From positions 62,001-126,000 of the forward strand of contig CBDFMU010000012.1 in NCBI GenBank assembly GCA_965249785.1: 64,000 nt of DNA, read 5' to 3'. A program made the position numbers and the translations under genes. Shown here piece by piece: positions 25,478 to 35,900 of this stretch; the stretch's first letter is position 1; the number at the start of each line of letters is the position of its first letter. The DNA is from M3007 sp965249785. GTDB taxonomy: Bacteria > Bacteroidota > Bacteroidia > Chitinophagales > Saprospiraceae. Under the pieces are notes generated by a model. The model ran no database searches. It worked only from the letters and a program-made list of their open reading frames with translations, and was not told the origin of the DNA.

Positions 25478-26515
25478 ATGAAGATTTTTATCATTGGCCA
25501 GGGCATTGCTGGCACGCTACTCGCTTGGGCCTTGCGCCAACGCGGTGTCCAGGTGACCATCGCCGATGGTCACCTGCCAGGCAGCGCTTCGGCGGTAGCA
25601 GCGGGCATCATCAATCCGGTGACCGGCAAACGTTTCGTGAAATCGTGGCGTTTCGACGAGTTTTTTCCAGTGGCGCGAGCGGCTTACCAGGCCCTGGAGC
25701 AGGAGCTGGACGTATCTATTTGGCATGAACAATCTATTGTGCGACTGTTAGCCAGCGCAGAGGAGGCCAACGATTGGTCCCTGCGCTGTGGCCAGCCGGA
25801 GTATACAGATTTTCTTCGAGAACTGCCCGATGGCGGGGCTTGGCAGCCGTTTGTGCCGCCCGGTTTTCGTTTTGGCTTGATTCGGCAAGCAGCCAGGGTA
25901 ACCTTTGCGCCTTTGCTGTCTGCTTACCGCAAACAGGCGATAAGCGAAGGGTTTTTTCAGGAGCAAAAAATTGATTATCAAGGTGTTGAAAAAATTTTGT
26001 CTACGTACGACCGGGTTGTTTTTTGCGATGGCTATCGCAGTGCAGCCCATCCCTTATGGTCCTATTTGCCTTGGCGACCGGCCAAAGGGGAAGCATTACT
26101 GATTCGGTTTGGCCAAAATTTGCCAGTTGCCCGACTTCATGAAATGCTGAAAAAAACCACCTTGTTAGTTCCTTTTGGGGACGGCTTGTTTTGGGCCGGA
26201 GCTTCCTACCAATGGTACTATCCCGACCTGTTGCCCAGCCAGGCGGAGGGCGATTTGCTGCTACAACATCTACGGTCTATGTTAGCCGTGCCTTTTGAAG
26301 TGGTGGATCACGTGGCGGGCGTGCGACCCACAGTAAAAGATCGTCGGCCTTTTTTAGGTTGGCACCCGGAGCATTCGCGGATCGGAATTTTCAACGGATT
26401 GGGTACGAAAGGGGCGTTGCTGGGACCATTTTGGGCGGTACATTTTGCGGAGCATATTTTGGATGGCACACCGCTGGACGGAGAAGTGGATGTACGGCGG
26501 GCATTGCTTCAATAG
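25478..26515 (+). CDS. FAD-dependent oxidoreductase (DAO family)
   Basis: A 345-residue D-amino-acid-oxidase-fold flavoprotein. The FAD dinucleotide motif is KIFIIGQGIAGTLLAWALRQ, followed by SAVAAGIINPVTGKRFVKSW, the substrate-side loop typical of the family, and a C-terminal GVRPTVKDRRPFLGWHPE...NGLGTKGALLGPFW that closes on FAD. It oxidises an amine or amino-acid-like substrate in the cytoplasm. The RPTVKDRRP tail resembles ThiO- and MnmC-type oxidases, but there is no methyltransferase fusion or thiamine gene nearby. Substrate unknown. Confidence 0.85.
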   Translation: MKIFIIGQGIAGTLLAWALRQRGVQVTIADGHLPGSASAVAAGIINPVTGKRFVKSWRFDEFFPVARAAYQALEQELDVSIWHEQSIVRLLASAEEANDWSLRCGQPEYTDFLRELPDGGAWQPFVPPGFRFGLIRQAARVTFAPLLSAYRKQAISEGFFQEQKIDYQGVEKILSTYDRVVFCDGYRSAAHPLWSYLPWRPAKGEALLIRFGQNLPVARLHEMLKKTTLLVPFGDGLFWAGASYQWYYPDLLPSQAEGDLLLQHLRSMLAVPFEVVDHVAGVRPTVKDRRPFLGWHPEHSRIGIFNGLGTKGALLGPFWAVHFAEHILDGTPLDGEVDVRRALLQ

Positions 26516-26637
26516 GCAATAAGCAAGGGGCAAAATAAAAAGGCAAGAGGGCAATGCTGCGAATTGTTCCATTTGCTAATCGCCTTTCCATTACCTCCCC
26601 ACTTTTACTATAATCATTAATTTGCTGTAAAAAACAT

Positions 26638-26670
26638 AAATGCCGACGGTCCATAGGTCCGTCGGCATTT
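26638..26670 (-). terminator. Terminator hairpin, copy 1 of a repeated AAATGCCGA element
   Basis: A perfect 12-bp stem (26638-26649 with 26659-26670) and a 9-nt loop, followed on the minus strand by a T-rich stretch with TTTTTT. It lies just past the stop of the minus-strand T9SS protein. Near-identical hairpins follow two other T9SS genes at 28733-28766 and 37172-37206. Confidence 0.85.
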
Positions 26671-26695
26671 GAAAATGAATATTATAATAAAAAAC

Positions 26696-28531
26696 TTATT
26701 GCTTCACAAAGCGTACTGGTGTAGACACAGTGGTGCTGTTGCTTACTGTTACGCTATACACCCCTGATTGCAGGCCAGTCAGTGTGATTGGCAGTTCATT
26801 GATGTCTTTAATAGCATCGGTAACTTGTTCCATCACCAGACGGCCAGTCATATCCATCACGCGCACCGTTACTTTTTCTTCCTCGGTAGAGTTGAATTGA
26901 ACCGTCACGTTGCTTGTGGTTGGCGAAGGATATACGCTGGTAATGCCGAAGTTGTCGCCTTTACGGGTCAACACGATAGAGCTGGAAAGATTTTCTTTGC
27001 CATCAAAATCTACCGAACGCAGGCGATAATAAGCGCGTGCCAAGGGTGCTTTATCTTGTAGGGAGTATTTTACCGATACTTGTGAATCCGCTTTCCCAGC
27101 TACGCGGCCCACTTCTGACCAGCGAGTACCATCTAATGACCGCTCCACGATGTGGAATTGCACGTTTTTCTCGGTCAAAGTTTCCCAGCTTAACAGGTTC
27201 ACATTACCAGAAACCTGGCCGGTAAAGGATTTCAGTTCGAGGGGCAGGGCACCCGCCACCCCGGTACCGGAAGTAGTGAGGGTGAAAGCTCCACTGGTTG
27301 GCGTAGTGGCACTATATGCGCCATAACCGTACACGCGGGCATAATAGGTAGTACTGGCCGCCAATCCGGTCACAGTAGCGGTTTCATTATTAGTGCCCGC
27401 CCCTGTTACAGTAGCGTCTGCACAGCCGATGTTAGTTAAGGCACCACAGCTACCACTGTAAACGATTATTACGCCATCCAAAACGGCATCTGCACCCGTC
27501 AGGGCTACGGTCACATCTCCGCCATCTCCGTCCGTAGTGAACTTAAACCAGACATCATCGTCAGCAGTTCCGGTAGCAGCAGCGCAGACTTCCCCTGCCT
27601 GCGAAATACTCGCCCCAGTAGTCGTGCTGTTCACTGTTCCTCCGTTGCCGACTGTACCGATCATGGTTGCCGTAGCACAGGTATTGTTGGCTACGCAAGG
27701 TGGTTCCACATCGGTAGTAAAAGTAAGCGGAGTGTTGCAACCCACGGCATCGCCGCCGTTGGTAGGCACCACGTACCAGCTGTAAGTAGTACTAGGCAAA
27801 AGGTTGAATACGGAGGCCGTCGTACCCGTAACTGTGCCCAACAAGGCAGGTGCTGCTGGGGTAGCAGCCAGGTAAAATTTATAGCCGGTGGGTGCTGGTC
27901 CTGACGCTGGTGCTGTCCAGGTGAACACCACTGTACTAGGAGATGTGGTAGCATTAGGGCAGAGTAGGGGTGCAACGCCCGAAGCAGGTGCTAAGTTGGT
28001 TGCGCAGTTTGGTGGAGTAGGCGGATCCTGCAAGCACAAAGTAAAGGTACCAGAATTACCTCCACTGCCAAGCCAAGTACGCAGATAATAAGTAGTACCA
28101 GGTGTCAAACTTCCTATGCTGGACGTAGTTGTTATCCCGGAGGCCGTACAAAACAGTTGGGTCAGGCTGGCGCAGGTACCGCTGTACACGCCATAGCCAA
28201 TACCGGTAGTAGCAGTTCCTGTGGTAGCAACAATATTCGATACTGTGAGAATGACGCCGCTTTGTCCAGCATTAGTAGTAAAGGTGTACCAGACGTCATC
28301 GTTACCGGAGGTAGGCGCACAGAAAGTAGCACCTCCAGCCAGCACAGGTGTCGATAAAGTGGCTCCCGTCGTCACGACAGAGGTCGTGACTGCGCAAGAG
28401 GCGTTGGGGTTTACGGTCATACCGATAGCACCTGCGCATTCATTATTCGCTGGTTGTGCTACCAATATTGTTGCACTTGTGCCGAGAACCAAAAAGGCTA
28501 ATAGGCGTAGGATGTTTGTAAAACTCTTCAT
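26696..28531 (-). CDS. Secreted T9SS-sorted protein with carbohydrate/FN3-like domains
   Basis: The start at 28531 (MKSFTNILRLLAFLVLGTSATILVAQ) gives a signal peptide and 611 residues. Two similar beta domains (each with NNxCAxAxxI...DDVWYxFTT... and TTYYxRxY) resemble pre-peptidase C-terminal-like modules and flank one fibronectin-III-like module (PSTVVFTWTAPASGPAPTGYKFYL...TTYSWYVVPTN). The last roughly 190 residues hold LELKSFTGQ...WETLTEKNVQFHIVERS and the sorting domain YPSPTTSNVTVQF... ending VRFVKQ. It should be exported through T9SS and attached to the surface. A TATGTTTG element lies 53 bp upstream. Ligand unknown. Confidence 0.88.
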   Translation of the reverse strand: MKSFTNILRLLAFLVLGTSATILVAQPANNECAGAIGMTVNPNASCAVTTSVVTTGATLSTPVLAGGATFCAPTSGNDDVWYTFTTNAGQSGVILTVSNIVATTGTATTGIGYGVYSGTCASLTQLFCTASGITTTSSIGSLTPGTTYYLRTWLGSGGNSGTFTLCLQDPPTPPNCATNLAPASGVAPLLCPNATTSPSTVVFTWTAPASGPAPTGYKFYLAATPAAPALLGTVTGTTASVFNLLPSTTYSWYVVPTNGGDAVGCNTPLTFTTDVEPPCVANNTCATATMIGTVGNGGTVNSTTTGASISQAGEVCAAATGTADDDVWFKFTTDGDGGDVTVALTGADAVLDGVIIVYSGSCGALTNIGCADATVTGAGTNNETATVTGLAASTTYYARVYGYGAYSATTPTSGAFTLTTSGTGVAGALPLELKSFTGQVSGNVNLLSWETLTEKNVQFHIVERSLDGTRWSEVGRVAGKADSQVSVKYSLQDKAPLARAYYRLRSVDFDGKENLSSSIVLTRKGDNFGITSVYPSPTTSNVTVQFNSTEEEKVTVRVMDMTGRLVMEQVTDAIKDINELPITLTGLQSGVYSVTVSNSTTVSTPVRFVKQ

Positions 28532-28583
28532 AAGCGAGAGAATGAGAATGTTGAAAGAAAGGAGTGAATATGTGGATGGACTG

Positions 28584-28591
28584 CAAACATA
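28584..28591 (-). promoter_or_regulatory. Bacteroidota -7 element for the T9SS protein gene
   Basis: The minus strand reads TATGTTTG (TAnnTTTG), 53 bp upstream of the ATG at 28531. Confidence 0.45.
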
Positions 28592-28732
28592 CATATATTC
28601 GCTGATAATAGTGAAAATTAATTGTTTTATTGAACATAGATAAATCTGGCTATTAATTTAATGCAAAAATGATTTGTTAGCGGAATTAAATTTTGATAAG
28701 TTTAAATAATTATTGCTATTATTTTAAAATAC

Positions 28733-28766
28733 AAATGCCGATAACCCATACAGGCCATCGGCATTT
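28733..28766 (-). terminator. Terminator hairpin, copy 2 of the AAATGCCGA element
   Basis: A 10-bp perfect stem AAATGCCGAT (28733-28742 with 28757-28766) and a 14-nt loop. It is placed 26 bp beyond the stop of the T9SS gene at 28792, like the other two copies. Confidence 0.82.
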
Positions 28767-28791
28767 GAAAATTAATCCTATTCAGAAAAAC

Positions 28792-29961
28792 CTACTGCTT
28801 CACAAAGCGCACTGGCGTAGAGACAGTCGTGCTGTTGCTGACCGTTACGCTATATACACCTGATTGCAGGCCGTTCAGCGTCAGTAACAGTTTGTTGGCA
28901 TCCTTTGCAGACTCCGTATATTGTTCCATCACCAGACGGCCGGTCATGTCCATCACGCGGACGGTCACTTTTTCTTCCGTCGTAGCACTGAACTGCACCG
29001 TCACGTTGCTCGTGGTTGGCGACGGATATACGCTGGTAATACCAAAATGCTCATTATTGCGTACCAATAGAATGTTATTGGAAGGGTATTCTTTGCCATC
29101 AACATCCACAGAGCGCAGACGGTAGTAGGCCTTGGCTAAAGGTGCGCGATCTTCCAGCAGGTACTTAGTAGAAATACTGCTATTTAGTTGCCCCGCTTTA
29201 CTACCAATGACTATCCAGTTCGCGCCATCTGCGGACCGTTCCACAATATGGTTCTGCACATTTTTCTCCGTAGCAGTTTCCCAACGCAACATATTAGTAT
29301 GTTCGAGTACTTCTCCTCTGAAGGAAGTGAGCGCGAGAGGAAGGGGTACCTGTAGGACGATATGAAGAGGGGGACCAAGGGTTAGGGTACCTAAGCCTAC
29401 CGTTAATGCGGTGCTGACTGGATTGCCATTACAATACACCAGTGCCTGGCAACTAACCAATGCCCCACTGCTCACCGGTACAAAAGTTAAATCTGTAGAC
29501 GCTGCGTCCCATGGCAACGAGCTGGTAAATCTTACTCTTGTAAACTTCATAGCTACATTTGGAAGCATCGTAACCGAGCTGGCTGCGTTTGCCGGGGCAT
29601 TCGACCAGCGCAAATTTTGAACACTGACATTATGACTTGCCGTGATGGTATTTATAGTCGGGAAATCATTCGCAGTCGGTTGAGTTACGACAGAGAAAGT
29701 ACCGGTTGCGCCAGCAGGAAGGGTACCAGCAGAATATTGAATTCCGCCCGTAAAACCGGCCAACTTCATAGTAGTAGTGCCTGTATTCGTGAGATACACG
29801 TCGAACTCAAAACTAGTATTATCAACCAGAACCCCGTTGGCAAAATTCACCGTCAAATTATTTCCTGCGCATGACTGCGAATAAGCAGTAGCTGGAATGA
29901 ACGCGATGGCAAATAGTACAATCGCGGCAAAATGATATATTCGGTAAAAAAATGATTTCAT
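28792..29961 (-). CDS. Secreted T9SS-sorted protein
   Basis: A 389-residue protein. The signal peptide MKSFFYRIYHFAAIVLFAIAFIPATAYSQ is followed by a roughly 160-residue beta-rich N-terminal domain I do not recognise (NNLTVNFANGVLVDNTSFEF...). Then come the same roughly 190-residue C-terminal block as its neighbours (LALTSFRGEVLEHTNMLRWE, ERSADGANW, YRLRSVDVDGKEYPS) and the sorting domain ending TPVRFVKQ. It starts 34 bp after the stop of the giant beta-helix gene, so the two are probably one transcript ending at the hairpin 28733-28766. Probably a surface or secreted adhesin-like protein; function unknown. Confidence 0.85.
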   Translation of the reverse strand: MKSFFYRIYHFAAIVLFAIAFIPATAYSQSCAGNNLTVNFANGVLVDNTSFEFDVYLTNTGTTTMKLAGFTGGIQYSAGTLPAGATGTFSVVTQPTANDFPTINTITASHNVSVQNLRWSNAPANAASSVTMLPNVAMKFTRVRFTSSLPWDAASTDLTFVPVSSGALVSCQALVYCNGNPVSTALTVGLGTLTLGPPLHIVLQVPLPLALTSFRGEVLEHTNMLRWETATEKNVQNHIVERSADGANWIVIGSKAGQLNSSISTKYLLEDRAPLAKAYYRLRSVDVDGKEYPSNNILLVRNNEHFGITSVYPSPTTSNVTVQFSATTEEKVTVRVMDMTGRLVMEQYTESAKDANKLLLTLNGLQSGVYSVTVSNSTTVSTPVRFVKQ

Positions 29962-29995
29962 TTTTTAAAATTTAAAAGTTAGACAAGAAAGCTGA

Positions 29996-32900
29996 TTAAG
30001 GTTTCGCAGTCGAAACGAAATTGAAATAGTTCTTTTCCCAAATAGGATAATCAAGAAAGTCAACAGTGCCATCTCCATTCAAATCGGAAACAATATAGCC
30101 AAAAGCAAAATTGAAATAGTCTGCTTCCCAAACCGAATAGTCCGGGAAATCAATATTGTCATCTTTAGGACTATTTATGTCTCCACTATATAGCGTCCAA
30201 AGGCTACCCACCAGCACCATATTAGAGCCGTAAGCCTGCGTAGCAGCAGTGCTGAAATTGTAGCTGGTGCTAGCTGAAATAACAATCGGAGCAGCACTCC
30301 AGGTTTGTAGAGCATTTCTGTGCTTCAGTACAATGTAGAAGCTTTTGCCAAATACATCTCCCGGGAAAGTACAAGTCAAAGTGCCATTAGTTTGAAGTAC
30401 CCCAGTAAACGTTTGCGCCAGCGCGTAAGGGGCAGTAGCATTATGCAACTCTACTGTAATATTATCACAATCAGTAGCCGACGCACCTACACCACTGTTC
30501 ATTAATACCGGGCGCATTGTACTACCGTTCATGAAACCTTCAATGAAAGCCGTAAGATTCAGGCTAACGGTTATTTCAAACTCATCAGCACCCATATCTG
30601 GGGTAGTTACGCTCCGGGTATCGCAATCAATATCATCGGTAACAGCAATCGGAGTACCGAAATTATTCAATGCTGCATTCGATGCTGGTACCAGATGCAG
30701 ATCAGTTGCCGAAACAAAGTTTGGATCTATGTTTTTCGAATTAGCGTCTTTGGCCGTAGTTCCCTGCCAGGCAGCTAGTGTAGCCTGGTCTCCTGTAGGC
30801 GTGTTGCTCAAACCTCCAATTACTGCCAAAGGAGCCGCAGTGGTATAAAAATCATTGTTGTCGGAAGTAAGATTAACATACGTACTGTATCCCAAACCAA
30901 TGGCATACATTTTCCCACTGGTTGAGGTCATTTTATTGACGAAAATATTATTCCGTACATCTACCACAGGATCGGTTCCACCAATAGCTATCGCAAATCC
31001 AGGGGAGGTGTTAGAGCCTAAACCTGTCAAAGAGATGCTATTGTAATAGATTTTGGTAGAACCTTGCGCTCCTCCTCCCACTAATATCCCCGCTACGAAA
31101 TCGCTTGGGGTGGCTGCAGTCGATCTGACCCCGGCGATCATGTTATTGCTAATTGTATTAGCCGGGGATGCTGTCGTGGTTACTGCTGAAACGGCAATAC
31201 CCAATGAAGTTCCATCACCTGTCCGGAGGATATCATTCAAAACATTTTTTGAAACCGTGGCACCAGTCACCTCGTTGCCGGCAAAAGCTGTGAAGGTATT
31301 ACTCGGCCTTAGACCGAGGGTAATACCAAATGCTGGGGTAATAGTACTGGTATTAATATGTCCAATATTATTGCCAGATATGGTGACACCACTTTCAAAG
31401 CCAACCCATATACCGCCTACTTGCACATTATTAGGAGAGACTGTATTGACCAGGTTTTGATTAATAACCGTTCCGGTATTTTTGTTCGCTGCACTGGCGC
31501 CCTGTGAGTAAATACCGTATTGTGTTTTGCTAATATTATTGTTTACAAAACTGTTATTGTTATTACCAGTCCCAAGGGAAGTAATACTGATGGTAGCACT
31601 GCCACTCCCCAAACCGAAAAGGGTAGTAGTATTGGAATTACCTACAATAATACAATTCTTAATTGTATTATTAGTAGCAGCGTTCGCACCAACTGCAGTT
31701 GTTTGCAGCCATATTATAGCGGAACTGCCACCTGTATTTGTGTTTGTTAAGGTAATATCTCTGGATGCGGCACTTACCGGGCAAATGGTATTGGCAGTTA
31801 TACTTATGGAACCATCAATAGTTACATAATCAGCACCATTTAGAACAAATATGGCGGTTGAACTTCCACCAGTCACAGCAATGGTTGTGCCAGCTAAGGT
31901 TGGTTTTATCGTCAGCGTATTGGTAGCACTAGCTGCCGTATTAGCATTAATGGTCACGGCGGCCGCCTCAGTGTAGGCAGCATCGGTAAGACTCAATAAT
32001 ACCGCACCACAAAGAGATCTGGTATTATAATCAGCCACCGCAGCGGTCAAGTTGGCATAATTACCACCAGCACCAACTGTATAAGTGCCAGCCATACCAG
32101 TTTGCACACCTCCCTGCGTAAATGCGTCATTACCAGGGACACCATCTGCTCCACCATTTGGACTACTGGTAACGGCATTTATGCTATAAACGGTGCCAGG
32201 CACAAAAGTGAAGCTACCCAAAGGAAAAGTAGCCGAAGCACCGGGAGCAATGCTGATCACACCCGGGTTCACCTGCGGTTGTGCGCCACCAGGGGTAACA
32301 GTCCAATCAATTAATAAACTGGTCAAAGTCACCGTGCCAAAGTTTTTAACGGTAGCAGAGACCAAAACAGACCCACCACAAACCGTAGGAGGTAAAACAA
32401 TGGCCGTAACTCCGGCATCAACTATCACCGGCTCATCAAATTCATCTGCACCTATATCAGGTGTAGTTGCATTTCTGGTGACACAATCAATATCCACCGT
32501 AACCGATACCGGCGTTCCAGTTCCATTCAGTAAAGGATTGCTTGATACAAACAAATGAAGATCGGTAGAGGAAACAAAGACCGGGGCGACATTTTGCGAA
32601 TTAGCGTCTTTGGTGGTATTGGTTTGCCAATTGGCCAGTGTAGTACTGGCAGTAAAACCGGTGCCCAGCAAGGTGCCGGTTTGACCAATAGCGGAACCTG
32701 TACCCGCCACAATCAAATCATTGTAGTTGGAAGTAAGGTTGGTAAAAGTGGAGTAGGCAAGACCAATGGCCCGGTTCAGGTTGGCGCCATTACTGCCAGT
32801 ATTCGTAATGATGTTATTCCTTAAATCAACAACTGGATTGCTACCATTAATAGCAATGCCAAAATTACTGAGCGCGCCACCGGTCAGGGTAGAGGCCATT

Positions 32901-35900
32901 TGAATGCTATTATAATAAACATTGGTCGTGGAACCAACTCCACCGCCGATGTAAATGCCCGCGCCTATGTCACCGGATGTTCCATTCGTAAAAGCATCGG
33001 CGATCATGTTGTCGGCAATCAGCGTGGTGCCAGAGGTGACAGAAGCCACAGAAATACCTGCCACCCCATACGTGCTTGCTGCACGAATAGAACCGATTAT
33101 GTTTTTGGTAATCGTTGCATTAGTGACATCATTTCCAGTGGTGGAAGTTGCACTTGTAGTGAGAAGACCACAGGATATACCCCAGGCATAATTGGAAGTT
33201 GTACCTGAAATATTGGAAATATTGTTACCATTAATAGCAACGCCATCGTCAAAAGCAACAAAAATTCCACCTCGGCTAATATTATTCGGCAAAGCGGTAT
33301 TGATGATGTTTTGATTAATAATCGTACCCGTATTTTTGGCAGCCGCGCTCGTGCCAATTGATAGGATTGCAAACGTGGCCTTGCTGAGATCGTTGTTAAT
33401 ATAACTGTTTGAATTGTTTGGTGCCGTTGCAACGAACAAGCCAATAGTGCTGGAACCCGAACCCAGGGCCACCAGCGTACCAGTTGTCGGGCTGCTGCCA
33501 ACTAATTTGCAATTCTTTATAGTGTTATTAGTAGCACCATCTGCTCCATTTGATCCAAGCCAAATCACAGCACTGCTGGTACCGGTATTGGTATTGGTAA
33601 TGGTCAGATCACGCGAAGCAGCAGAGGCGGGGCAAACAGTATTTGCCGTTGCGCTGATGGAACCATCAATAGTGACATAATCCGCACCATTTAGAAAAAA
33701 TATGGCAGTTGCACTTCCACCAGTCACGGCAATGGTGGTGTTAGCCAGAGTTGGTTTAATCGTCAGCGTATTGGTAGCACTGGCATTAGCATTGGCATTG
33801 ATAGTCATCGCACTAGCTTCCGTATAAGCAGCATCAGTTAGCAGAAAGGTAACGGCCCCGGCGAGACAAGAATTATTGTAAGCACTAATAGCCGCAGATA
33901 ACGTGGTATAGGGCTGTCCTGCACCTACATTGTAACTACCGCTAAGGAAGCCCTGTACTGTATAAGTTAATGGAGTAGTGGGTGGTGTGGTTACCGTATT
34001 TACATTAGTAAGCACCAGGCCAGCCTGTGGGTTGCCGCCTGCATTACCCAGTGCATCCTGCGCCACGATAAAGTAGTCAATTACATCTGATGCAACTACC
34101 CCGCCCACAGTTGCATAGGTAATGGTAAATGTCCAAGTACCCGAATTAACAGTACCGGAGGTTAAGGAACCCGCAGCGGAAGAATAAGCACCGCCATTTT
34201 TACGAAAATAAATCCTCGGTTGGAAGCTTGCATTATCCACCCCACTTGGATCGGTGAGCACCGCTGTTACATTACGGCTGGTAAGGTTGCATGCAGTGCC
34301 CACTAAGGTGATGGTCGCAATCGATGGTGCTGATAAGTCGGCCAGGGTAAAAGTTCCCTCATCCCCACCAATATCAGGCGTGCTGACATTTCTTACATCT
34401 CCATCATAGTCGTCGGTAATTCCACTAATCATCGCGGCACCGCTTTCTACCTGAGTAGGTACGGTTGGGTCAATATGCAAAAAGTTGACGTTGCCGCAGG
34501 TAGTGCTTAAAAACGGCACGTTTTCAGTTATGGAGGCATTATCCCTCGAGGCTACCCGGGTTTTATAAGCGGCCAGCGTCTGGTCATTACTGGTGCCGTC
34601 ATAAAAGATCACATTGGTGGCACCCGGTGTACCGGCATAAAATAAGTTGTTGTTAGATGCAGCTGCGTAACTGGTTAAAGTAGTGCTACTCCTTCGGTGG
34701 GCAGCAGTAAATGCAGCACCATTAGTAGTAGAAAGATTGACAAAAATATTATTTCGCAAGCTAACCGTTGGCGTACTGCTTACAGAAACAGCACTGGAGC
34801 CAAAGAGTGCGCCCGATGAAGTTCCCGCAATTCTTACGGTGTTGAAATAGGCATTTACCGTGGTGCCGCCAGTAATGCTGAGACCAATCAAAGGATTGGC
34901 TGCATTGGCTGCCGGGGTACGTAAATCGCCAATTAGATTATTGTAAACGTTAACGGTAGTACCTCCAGAAATCAGGATACCGCTTACGGTAGAAGTAGCA
35001 TTGCTCCCGGAGAGATCACATATTTTGTTTTTGAAAACATTGGCGGTAGCGGCTCCGCTAACGCCTAAGCCAGTCACCAGAACTGCTCCTGTTGATGAAA
35101 GGGTGCTAATCGTGTTATTGTTAATATTAGTAGTAGTAGAGGTGGACGCAACGGTAAGACCCGTGACACTTGCTGTTGAGGATAGGTTAGTAATTATGTT
35201 GCTACTGACATTCAGGGTAGTAGCAGTACTGGAGCTTCCAATAGTTAGACCAGTCAAAGCTGCGCCCCACGAAATGTTGGTAATTGTATTGGTGCTTACT
35301 GAACTGGTAGCACCCAAAAAGTTGACTGTAATCGGATTTATGGTACCGGTTCCACCGTTAATATTATTAAAGGTATTCCCGCTAACTGTTTTAGTAGGGG
35401 AACCGCCATCTGTATTATTGATACCCACAAAGCCAGTTGCGCCGGTAACAGTTATATTGGAAAAGTTATTGTTCTGCATGCTAATAATAGAGCCGGTTAC
35501 TGAAGAAGCATTGGAACTGAACACAGTGATCGTACCACCGGCACCCGTCTTATTAAAGGCAGTAACTATGGAGTTGCTATTAATAGTCTGTGTGCCGCCA
35601 GAAGTTGGCACCGAAATAGCATTTGAAAAAAATGTCACACTGCCTGTTGTATTGGTAGTAATGTTGGTAAAGGTATTAGAACTGATGCTGGTATTTAGAT
35701 TGGTGCTAAGGAGAGTAATAAACGTAATGGTGCCGGAAGCGGCAACCGTATGCCCAAAGGTGCCAAAGTTATTGCTGTTAATATTTGCGGTGCTGGTAGC
35801 ACTCGCTGAACCTGCTGGATAGTTTATACCATTTATGGCTCCGGCAGCAAGACCACTTTGCAAGGAAATATTGTTACTATTAATAGTATTGGTAAAAGTG

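Noticed and set aside
35001..35822. 273-codon plus-strand ORF inside the giant gene
   Set aside because: Antisense to repetitive beta-helix coding sequence; its low-complexity Val/Leu/Pro composition is the shadow of Asn/Thr-rich codons.
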